From Syntrophaceae bacterium (GTDB taxonomy: Bacteria > Desulfobacterota > Syntrophia > Syntrophales > Smithellaceae): a stretch of DNA of 5,590 bases. Below, one piece after another: positions 1-5,590 of this stretch. The translations under genes and the position numbers were made by a program. A model generated the notes under the pieces. That model ran no database searches, was not told the DNA's origin, and saw only the letters and a list, made by a program, of their open reading frames with translations. The DNA lies in contig DNYQ01000221.1 of assembly GCA_003506745.1 (NCBI GenBank), positions 1 through 5,590 of the forward strand. Direction: 5' to 3'. Within the stretch, counting starts at the first letter, position 1; each line of letters begins with the position of its first letter.

Positions 1-24
1 CGCATTACTTGAGGAGGCCAAAGC
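1..24 (+). repeat. Left copy of a direct repeat of at least 24 bp flanking the autotransporter gene
   Basis: This stretch, starting CGCATTACTT and ending GGCCAAAGC, is identical to 4742-4765. Identity stops at base 25 (A here, C at 4766). The left limit is unknown because the repeat touches the window edge. Unlike the right copy, it is not followed by the complementary arm that would form a hairpin. It overlaps the presumed 3' end of the upstream gene. Confidence 0.9.
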
Positions 25-31
25 AAGCTGA
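1..31 (+). CDS. 3' end of an unidentified upstream gene (partial)
   Basis: Read from base 2, the frame gives ALLEEAKAS followed by TGA at 29-31; base 1 is the third position of the preceding codon. The gene would begin outside the window, so its function cannot be named. The case for coding rests on the right-hand repeat copy near 4716-4769, where the same frame reads DAQIAALLEEAKA and then stops. That is a plausible amphipathic, possibly coiled-coil C-terminus. The stop lies 26 bases before the autotransporter start, so the two could be co-transcribed. With only nine visible residues this is inference: the frame could be open by chance. Confidence 0.4.
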   Translation, partial: ALLEEAKAS

Positions 32-41
32 CGTAGAGGAC

Positions 42-48
42 GAAGGGG
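42..48 (+). promoter_or_regulatory. Probable ribosome binding site of the autotransporter gene
   Basis: The purine run GAAGGGG ends nine bases before the ATG at 58, an acceptable Shine-Dalgarno spacing. A second purine run (AGAGGA, 35-40) lies further upstream. This supports the ATG at 58, which also gives a proper signal peptide. I see no convincing -35/-10 promoter in the 57 bases before the start. The promoter may lie upstream of the window, or transcription may continue from the preceding gene. Confidence 0.55.
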
Positions 49-57
49 TGGTCACAG

Positions 58-3000
58 ATGGACCTATTGCGATGTCGGGCGGCGTTTGAGGGTTTGCTTG
101 TCCTTTTGTTGTGGATGATGCTTTGCACGGCTGTGCCGGCACAGGAGCTTGGCTCCTGGGTCAGCCTGGGACCAGCGCCCAGCCGGATGAGCGCCTTAAA
201 CGACTGGATGAACGTCGAAGGCATGACCAAGGACGGTAACGCCTGTGTGGGCGCAATGAATATCACCCTGGAAGATCCGGCTCGCGCCGGCGTCCTGTAT
301 GTGGGAACGGCCAACGGCGGCGTCTGGAAAAGCGTCAATGGCGGCGCCACCTGGACGCCGTTGACGGACCGCCTTTCATCCCTGTCGATCGGCGACATGA
401 CCTTCGACCGCTCCAAGCCGTCGAATCTTTATATCGGTTTCGGCAAACAGAGCAACTACGCCAGCAGCGGCGGGCCGCTGAATTCCATCAAGCTTTCCAC
501 CGATGGGGGAACCACCTGGACATCACCCGACACGAACAACGTCCTGGTGGGCCGCGATGTCACCCGCATGCTGGCCGACGGAAACAACATCCTGGTGGGC
601 ATCAAGAACCCCGGCAAAGACGAGAAGGGATTCTACCGTGAGACGGGACTCTACCGAACCACGAACGGCGGTGCGGATTTTGCGATGGTTACGACCACCT
701 GTGGCCTGGCGGCGGGAATCGTGGACGACTTGAAGTACGACCCGGGTTACAACGGAACGTCCAACCGTTCTGTTTACGCCACCGTCCGGAACAGCGATGC
801 TTCCGCCGGTGTTTACAAGAGCGACGACAGCGGCGCAACCTGGAAATGCCTGTCAACAATTCCCACGGCGGGAGCCGACAGCCAGAGAATCCTCCTGTCC
901 ACAACGGGCAACGTCATTGCAGCCATGGTGGTCAACGGCAAAGAAGCGGCCGCCACCACTATTTACCGCTCTATCGATGGAGGCACGATCTGGACAAGCA
1001 TGGCGCAGCCGGTGACCCAGGATTACGATGAAGACAAAAAACTATCGCCGCGAGGCCTCTTTCCGGGGGGACAATTCAACAACGCCGCCCTCTATATCGA
1101 TCCGTCAAACCCCAACATCGTTTATGTGTCCGGTGACCGTCAGCCCGGCGATTTCGACGGGACGAATGCCAATTCCATCGGGGCTAAACAATACAGCGGC
1201 CGCATCTTCCGCGGTGTATATGATCCAAAGACCGGTCAGACGACCTGGGAGCCCCTGACCCATTCAGGCACGCTATCCAACTCTTCCCCGCATGCCGACA
1301 GCCGGAGCATCTTCATCGATTCCACCGGACGCCTCATCCAGACCGACGACGGCGGGATCTACGCCCGCAACAACCCCCAGGGAAAAGGCGACTGGACGTC
1401 CATGAACGGGAACATCGCTGTATCCGAAGTGGACTCTGCTTCCTGGAACCCCCTGGCCAATCGCGCCATCAGCGGCATGCAGGACAACGGCAGCGCCTAC
1501 CAGATCACTGCCGGCGGAACCTGGGGATCGATCAACGGCGGAGACGGGGGAACCAATGCCATTAATTACAAAACCTACGCGTCATCGGGAACAGCGGTCA
1601 TTTACGCCAGCACCCAATTTCTGGGAGGATTGCTGCGTTTCCGCATGGATTCCAAGGGGAACCCGATCATTGCCAGCAAGACCTCACTTGGCCCTTATAT
1701 CAACGTGGGGGGCGTCAAGACCTACCTCGGCGACAACAAGTCCTTGGTTCCCTTTTACCCGACGCTCACCTTAAACCGGACCGACCAGACCCGGATCGCC
1801 ATCGGCGGTTTGGGCCTCTTCGTCGGTCAGGATGATGTGTCCGTGGAGGTGAGTGATCCGAAACAATGGTATGAAATCGCCATGACCCAGCTGGTCACGC
1901 CAAAACAGATCACGGACACGGGAATCTCCAATGAGGGGTTTGGAACGGTTGCTTACGGCGCCTCGGACCGCCCCAGGGCGATTGTTGCCGGTTTGGGCGA
2001 CGCGATGTACGGCGACCAGTCGGCAGCGTACATGGAATCGCAGAAGTATTACGGACAGATCTGGTACAGCGATGACGCCGAGGCGACGGCAGCCGTCCGT
2101 CTGACAAATGTTGAGCAGGCCGGTGGAAATCGCACCTACAATATCCAGACGGTGGTTTTTGACGGCAAGACGGGAAGCAAAAACCTCTATGCGGCCGACG
2201 CCTTTCGCATCCTCCGGGGAACCCGAAACAGCAATCCGACGACCCTCTACGATTTCGACGACATCGGCAGTACGCTGCCGGGGCGTTTCATTTACCGACG
2301 GGCGCTGGAATATGTTTCATCCAACGGCGTGAACGCCCTGTTGGCCGGAGGGGCGCACAAATCGACAACCGATACGGATGTGAACCCCCTTTACTACACC
2401 GTGGACCCGGCAACCTACAACGGCACGACCTGGACAGCCCTGGGCAAGCTTCTACCCAACGCCCCGGTCATGTCCCTTCACTACAGCGACCTGGACGATG
2501 TGCTGATGGTCGCCACGCTGGGCAGGGGCGTCTTCGCCCTGTTCGACCTGACGACCCAGTTCCCCCAAGCCACCACCCTGACCTTCGGCAAGGCCGACAA
2601 CGACAGCTTTCCGGTTGCTGCGCTCCTGACCGACGGGACGCCCGCGGGCGGAGGCGTCTCCTTCAGTCGTCCCTTGATCAAGACCGGCGCCGGAACCCTC
2701 ACGCTGCCCAATGCCGCAACAACCTATACCGGCGGTACACAGTTCAATGACGGCGTCATCGCAGCTTACCAGGACGCCAGCTTCGGTCCGGCGGGCAACT
2801 GGACTTTCAACGGCGGGATGCTAAAATATCTGGCGTCCTTTGATTCCAGCCGATCGGTTAATCTCAGCACCGGCGGCACCTTCGATACCAACGGCTTCAA
2901 TGCCACCCTTTCCGGCGTTATATCCGGCAGCGGCGCCTTGACCAAAAACGGCGGCGGGATTCTCACGCTGACCAAAGACAACACCTATTCCGGCGACACG

Positions 3001-4704
3001 ACGATCAACGCGGGAACACTGGCGGTTAACAATCCCAACAAGGTGACGGGCAGCGGTACGGGAACCGGCAATGTAACGGTGGCGGTGAATGGACAGCTCA
3101 CCGGAACAGGTAGAGTGGCAGGCAATGTCTATAATTACGGCCGACAGAACCCTGGAAACTCGGTGGGAAAATTGACGATTGGCGGAACATATTATCAGGA
3201 AAACAGCGGCGACCTGGATATCGAGATATCCAGCACGGAATACGACGTGCTGGAAGTCGCGGGCAGTGTTTCTTTAAACGGCTCCTTGAAGACAATCCTT
3301 TTGAACGGCTACCGCCCGGATCTGGGAGACAGCTTAACCATCGTAACGGCCAACGGCGTCTCCGGACATTTTTCCTCTCTGGACACAGCAATCAACGCTT
3401 CCGGCACACTGTATTTCAAGCCGAAGTACTCCCTTAACCAGGTCGATATCGTCCTCGAACGGGACTATGCTTTCAACCCTCAAAATCGTGGGTTCAGTTC
3501 TAATCAGCAGGCCGTGGGAGTCATGCTTAATAGTGTTGCGAACACCGTCGCGGGACTGTCGGGAGACCTCAACACCGTCCTTTCCGCCATCGACAATCTC
3601 GCCACAGACAGCCAAGCGGCCGCCGCTATGGACCAAATTGCTCCGAGGGGGGATATGGGACAGGCAGTCATGAGCTACAACGGAGCAACCATGCAGACGG
3701 GAAACATCACCGGGCGTTTGAGCGATCTGCGCGCCGGGGCCACGGGCATCAATCTCCAAAACCTGAGCCTGAAACTGGAACAGGATGAGACCCTGAACCG
3801 TTACGGGAAACCGATCGTCCTGGCCTTCAACAGTGAGGGTCTCCCGGCCGTCGAGGTATTCAAGACGGACATCAGCCGGAATCTGGGGTTCTTTATCCGC
3901 GGAAACGGGACTTTCGGAGAGCTGAAAACGGATTCGACAAACAGCTTTCAGAATTACGGCATCACGTTCGGCGGGGACTACCGGTTCTCGCCAACGCTTG
4001 TGGCCGGCATCATGGGAGGATACAACCGGGGAAAGTCGGACCTGGATGCCACAGGCAGCAAGGCAACGATGACGACCTTAAGCGTCGGAGCTTATGGAAC
4101 TTACTATAACGGCGGATTTTATCTTGACGGTCAGGTAAATTATGGCTGGAACAACGTTGACAAAGACCGGCGGATTGTGTTTTCCGGGATCAACCGGACG
4201 GCGGCTTCGGATCAGAAGGGACGTCTCTTGACGTTCGCCGGAGGAGCAGGATACGACATCCCCGTGCAGAACTGGATTCTGACGCCGATGTTTTCCATGG
4301 AGTATGTCCGTCTGGCAACCGAAGACTATACGGAGTCCGGCGCGGGCGCGCTTAACCTGACGGTTGCGGGGCAAAGCACGAAACTTCTTCAGGGCCACGC
4401 TGGGGGAAGCGTAGCCTACGTTTGGAAAACCGATAAGGTGACCCTGACGCCGCGTGTATGGGCGCTGTATGGTCATGAGTTTGATCGCGACGATCAGGCC
4501 AGTGTCACGGCCAGACTGGCCATGGGGAGCTCATCCTTCACGACCGCCGTCGCTTCACCCGACCGGGACTTTGTGACTTTAGTGGCGCAGGCGGTGCTGA
4601 CCCTTGGGCAGGATAAATCCCTGTATGCCAGCTTCAGCGGTCAGATGGGGCAAAGCAACTATGCTACCTATAATGTCGGCGGCGGCTTCCGGATGACATT
4701 CTGA
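58..4704 (+). CDS. Autotransporter (type V secretion) with an Asp-box beta-propeller passenger
   Basis: This is a complete 1548-residue outer-membrane autotransporter. Residues 1-28 form a signal peptide: arginines, the hydrophobic run LLVLLLWMMLCTA, then a VPA-Q cleavage site. Residues about 30-830 are rich in Asp-box motifs (S/T-x-D/N-x-G-x-T-W/F) near 92-99, 147-154, 201-208, 255-262 and 305-312, with a degenerate one near 428-435. GMQDNGS (473-479) and GGDGG (494-498) also occur. This matches BNR/sortilin-like or GH74-like propellers, and the length would allow two of them. Residues 873-910 and 959-992 are autotransporter-associated repeats (KxGxGxLTL...YxGxTxxxxG). Residues 1000-1110 resemble the usual end of a beta-helix stem (NPGNSVGKLTIGG). 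Residues 1141-1245 are a helical linker. Residues about 1265-1548 form the barrel, ending GGGFRMTF with the terminal phenylalanine recognised by the BAM machinery. Tandem stops TGA-TAG end the gene. The passenger's ligand or enzymatic activity cannot be told: Asp-box folds occur in glycosidases, sialidases and pure binding proteins. The autotransporter class is secure; the propeller assignment is strong but its function is open. Confidence 0.93.
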   Translation: MDLLRCRAAFEGLLVLLLWMMLCTAVPAQELGSWVSLGPAPSRMSALNDWMNVEGMTKDGNACVGAMNITLEDPARAGVLYVGTANGGVWKSVNGGATWTPLTDRLSSLSIGDMTFDRSKPSNLYIGFGKQSNYASSGGPLNSIKLSTDGGTTWTSPDTNNVLVGRDVTRMLADGNNILVGIKNPGKDEKGFYRETGLYRTTNGGADFAMVTTTCGLAAGIVDDLKYDPGYNGTSNRSVYATVRNSDASAGVYKSDDSGATWKCLSTIPTAGADSQRILLSTTGNVIAAMVVNGKEAAATTIYRSIDGGTIWTSMAQPVTQDYDEDKKLSPRGLFPGGQFNNAALYIDPSNPNIVYVSGDRQPGDFDGTNANSIGAKQYSGRIFRGVYDPKTGQTTWEPLTHSGTLSNSSPHADSRSIFIDSTGRLIQTDDGGIYARNNPQGKGDWTSMNGNIAVSEVDSASWNPLANRAISGMQDNGSAYQITAGGTWGSINGGDGGTNAINYKTYASSGTAVIYASTQFLGGLLRFRMDSKGNPIIASKTSLGPYINVGGVKTYLGDNKSLVPFYPTLTLNRTDQTRIAIGGLGLFVGQDDVSVEVSDPKQWYEIAMTQLVTPKQITDTGISNEGFGTVAYGASDRPRAIVAGLGDAMYGDQSAAYMESQKYYGQIWYSDDAEATAAVRLTNVEQAGGNRTYNIQTVVFDGKTGSKNLYAADAFRILRGTRNSNPTTLYDFDDIGSTLPGRFIYRRALEYVSSNGVNALLAGGAHKSTTDTDVNPLYYTVDPATYNGTTWTALGKLLPNAPVMSLHYSDLDDVLMVATLGRGVFALFDLTTQFPQATTLTFGKADNDSFPVAALLTDGTPAGGGVSFSRPLIKTGAGTLTLPNAATTYTGGTQFNDGVIAAYQDASFGPAGNWTFNGGMLKYLASFDSSRSVNLSTGGTFDTNGFNATLSGVISGSGALTKNGGGILTLTKDNTYSGDTTINAGTLAVNNPNKVTGSGTGTGNVTVAVNGQLTGTGRVAGNVYNYGRQNPGNSVGKLTIGGTYYQENSGDLDIEISSTEYDVLEVAGSVSLNGSLKTILLNGYRPDLGDSLTIVTANGVSGHFSSLDTAINASGTLYFKPKYSLNQVDIVLERDYAFNPQNRGFSSNQQAVGVMLNSVANTVAGLSGDLNTVLSAIDNLATDSQAAAAMDQIAPRGDMGQAVMSYNGATMQTGNITGRLSDLRAGATGINLQNLSLKLEQDETLNRYGKPIVLAFNSEGLPAVEVFKTDISRNLGFFIRGNGTFGELKTDSTNSFQNYGITFGGDYRFSPTLVAGIMGGYNRGKSDLDATGSKATMTTLSVGAYGTYYNGGFYLDGQVNYGWNNVDKDRRIVFSGINRTAASDQKGRLLTFAGGAGYDIPVQNWILTPMFSMEYVRLATEDYTESGAGALNLTVAGQSTKLLQGHAGGSVAYVWKTDKVTLTPRVWALYGHEFDRDDQASVTARLAMGSSSFTTAVASPDRDFVTLVAQAVLTLGQDKSLYASFSGQMGQSNYATYNVGGGFRMTF
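2674..3033 (+). repeat. Two autotransporter-associated beta-strand repeats (protein-level)
   Basis: Two related segments lie in the passenger stem at residues 873-910 and 959-992. Each has the pattern K-x-G-x-G-x-L-T-L, about eight residues, Y-x-G-x-T, then N-x-G. Between them, TGGTFDTNGFNATLSGVISG is the usual spacer of this family. They mark the change from propeller to beta-helix stem, which in autotransporters helps to drive folding outside the cell. Only two units are present, fewer than in many members of this family. The repeats are not obvious at DNA level. Confidence 0.8.
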
Positions 4705-4715
4705 TAGCAAATTGA

Positions 4716-4769
4716 TGGAAGGACAAGGATGCACAGATTGCCGCATTACTTGAGGAGGCCAAAGCCTGA
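4716..4769 (+). pseudogene. Start-less coding remnant: displaced gene tail
   Basis: From the in-frame stop TGA at 4713-4715, the frame runs WKDKDAQIAALLEEAKA and ends with TGA at 4767-4769. It contains no ATG, GTG or TTG, so it cannot be a stand-alone gene as it stands. Its last eight residues and DNA (4742-4765) match the tail of the presumed upstream gene at the left edge. The composition (alternating charged and A/L/I residues) looks like a genuine helical C-terminus. I infer that it is the original 3' end of the upstream gene, separated from its body by the autotransporter segment. It could also be a partial duplication. The parent protein is unknown. Confidence 0.45.
4742..4765 (+). repeat. 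Right copy of the flanking direct repeat
   Basis: This copy is identical over 24 bases to 1-24, 4741 bases downstream, in the same orientation. It forms the end of the start-less remnant and supplies the whole left arm of the hairpin at 4754-4786. Twenty-four bases of perfect identity are not expected by chance in a window this size. The arrangement resembles attL/attR-type core duplication, a long target duplication or a recombination scar. Confidence 0.9.
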
Positions 4770-4786
4770 TCGCGCTTTGGGCCTCC
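4754..4786. terminator. Strong hairpin between convergent genes, possible bidirectional terminator
   Basis: The left arm GGAGGCCAAAGC (4754-4765) pairs with GCTTTGG-GCCTCC (4774-4786), giving 12 base pairs with one bulged G at 4781 and an eight-base loop that contains the TGA stop of the remnant. On the plus strand a loose T-rich stretch (TTGATTGTTTT, 4795-4805) begins eight bases after the stem. On the minus strand no proper T run follows. The position between two converging genes fits a terminator, but the missing adjacent T tract keeps termination efficiency uncertain. Confidence 0.55.
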
Positions 4787-4828
4787 CGTAAGGGTTGATT
4801 GTTTTCGGGTTGTTGCCCAAATACCCGT

Positions 4829-5590
4829 TTAGACTGCCGCCTGTTGGGCGCGGGAAGCCCAGTTCATCCGGCCTGCATCTTTAAACGAACGTTGACCGGG
4901 CCGGCGGGCTTGCGGCGTCCGGGACGAAAACGGTTTCCTGCCGCTGTGGTTACTGGGTCTCGTCAGCTGAGGAGCGCCGGCTCCCGTCGCTTCACAGACA
5001 GACGGGCTGACGGTTAATCCATCAACATTCTGATATTGCAGCTTTTCCCCCAGCAGTTTCTTCAGTGAACGCAACAGTTCGCCGTCATCCCTGGTAATAA
5101 AAGTGAATGCATCCCCTGTCTTCATAGCGCGTCCGGTTCTGCCGATGCGGTGCGTATAGGCATCCGCGGTGGACGGCATATCATAGTTGATCACGTGGGA
5201 GATGCCCGTCACATCGATGCCTCGCGCGGCAATGTCCGTGGCAATCATGACATCAAAACGGCCATCCCGGAATCCATCCAGAGACTGCTTGCGTTTCTGC
5301 TGCGTAAGATTGCCGTGCAGGGATGTCACTTTATTGTGTCCGGCTCTGTTTAGTTGCTCGGCCAGGCTTTTGGCGCGCGATTTTGTCCGGGTGAAAACCA
5401 GAACCGACCGGGTGTCGGTCTTCTCGAGAATGTCCTTGAGCAAGGCTGTTTTCTGCTGGGTTTGCACCGGATAAAACGTATGGGCAACCGTCATCACCGG
5501 AGCGGAATTTCCAATCTGAACGTGAACGGGATCACAGAGCAGATCATCGGCCAGGCTGCGAATTTCGCCGGGCATCGTGGCGGAGAAAAG
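4829..5590 (-). CDS. DEAD-box ATP-dependent RNA helicase, RhlE-like (C-terminal part)
   Basis: This gene runs off the right edge; 253 codons before the TAA stop are visible. The product unwinds RNA duplexes with ATP, typically in cold adaptation, ribosome assembly or RNA decay in the cytoplasm. Counting from the first visible residue, LFSAT (1-5) is motif III. VLVFTRT (63-69) is the motif IV region, LHGNLTQ (91-97) follows, ATDIAARGID (117-126) is motif V and HRIGRTGR (147-154) is motif VI with its arginine fingers. All key helicase domain 2 residues look intact. A low-complexity tail rich in Arg, Ser and Pro (about 200-253) is the usual variable RNA-binding extension. The N-terminal domain with the Q motif, Walker A and DEAD box lies outside the window. 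The ATG at 5573-5575 is internal, since codons upstream of it encode motif III. The family is certain; the RhlE subgroup is likely, judged from the NYDMPSTADAYTHRIGRTGR stretch. Confidence 0.93.
   Translation of the reverse strand, partial: LFSATMPGEIRSLADDLLCDPVHVQIGNSAPVMTVAHTFYPVQTQQKTALLKDILEKTDTRSVLVFTRTKSRAKSLAEQLNRAGHNKVTSLHGNLTQQKRKQSLDGFRDGRFDVMIATDIAARGIDVTGISHVINYDMPSTADAYTHRIGRTGRAMKTGDAFTFITRDDGELLRSLKKLLGEKLQYQNVDGLTVSPSVCEATGAGAPQLTRPSNHSGRKPFSSRTPQARRPGQRSFKDAGRMNWASRAQQAAV

Noticed and set aside
3646..3654. An RGD tripeptide (residues 1197-1199) in the autotransporter, a possible integrin-binding motif.
   Set aside because: It lies in the helical linker next to the translocator, not in the exposed passenger, and a three-residue match is easily due to chance.
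3334..3759. A 141-codon open frame on the minus strand, and another of 132 codons at 4078-4476.
   Set aside because: Both lie wholly inside the autotransporter barrel and linker coding region, show no recognisable protein features, and are explained as shadows of the plus-strand gene.
25..4741. Possibility that the repeat-bounded segment is an insertion sequence or an integron cassette.
   Set aside because: No transposase, integrase, terminal inverted repeats or attC-like RYYYAAC/GTTRRRY pair was seen, so neither class can be supported.
4729..4791. A 20-codon ORF starting ATG at 4729, preceded by GGAAGGACAAGG and overlapping the repeat and hairpin.
   Set aside because: The purine-rich upstream stretch could serve as a ribosome binding site, but the peptide (MHRLPHYLRRPKPDRALGLP) has no recognisable features. 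A different frame of the same DNA gives the more protein-like tail that the left repeat copy shares.
4806..4827. A small inverted repeat CGGGT...ACCCG just after the helicase stop.
   Set aside because: The stem is only five base pairs with a 12-base loop and no T run follows in the helicase direction, so it is too weak to call a terminator.
5187..5474. A 95-codon plus-strand open frame opposite the helicase.
   Set aside because: It overlaps the conserved helicase motifs on the other strand and its translation looks like random composition.

Overview
The window holds one complete large gene and the visible end of a second, converging gene. It suggests a Gram-negative bacterium, because the main product has a signal peptide and a C-terminal outer-membrane autotransporter barrel ending in phenylalanine. 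The RhlE-like helicase and the moderately GC-rich codon use would fit a proteobacterium or a Desulfobacterota/Syntrophia-type lineage, but I cannot fix the taxon from this sequence.

Layout. Bases 1-31 look like the last codons of a plus-strand gene that began before the window (tail ALLEEAKAS, then TGA). After 26 bases comes a 1548-residue type V autotransporter (58-4704). Its passenger starts with a long Asp-box (BNR/sortilin-like) beta-propeller region of about 800 residues, continues as a short beta-helical stem with two autotransporter-associated repeats, and ends in a helical linker and a translocator barrel. Between 4705 and 4828 lie a start-less coding remnant (WKDKDAQIAALLEEAKA, then TGA) and a strong hairpin. 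From 4829 to the right edge, on the minus strand, is the C-terminal half of a DEAD-box RNA helicase, from motif III to the stop.

The most notable structure is a perfect direct repeat of at least 24 bp (1-24 and 4742-4765) that brackets the autotransporter gene. In both copies the same reading frame gives an ALLEEAKA tail followed at once, or one codon later, by a stop. Only the right-hand copy is followed by the second hairpin arm. The simplest reading is that a segment of about 4.74 kb carrying the autotransporter was inserted at, or recombined into, the 3' end of the upstream gene. The displaced original tail and terminator would now lie downstream. No recombinase or transposase is visible, and the repeat is cut by the left edge of the window, so its true length and the identity of the upstream gene are unknown.

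Nothing in the sequence links the autotransporter and the helicase functionally. They converge and probably share only the intergenic terminator region.
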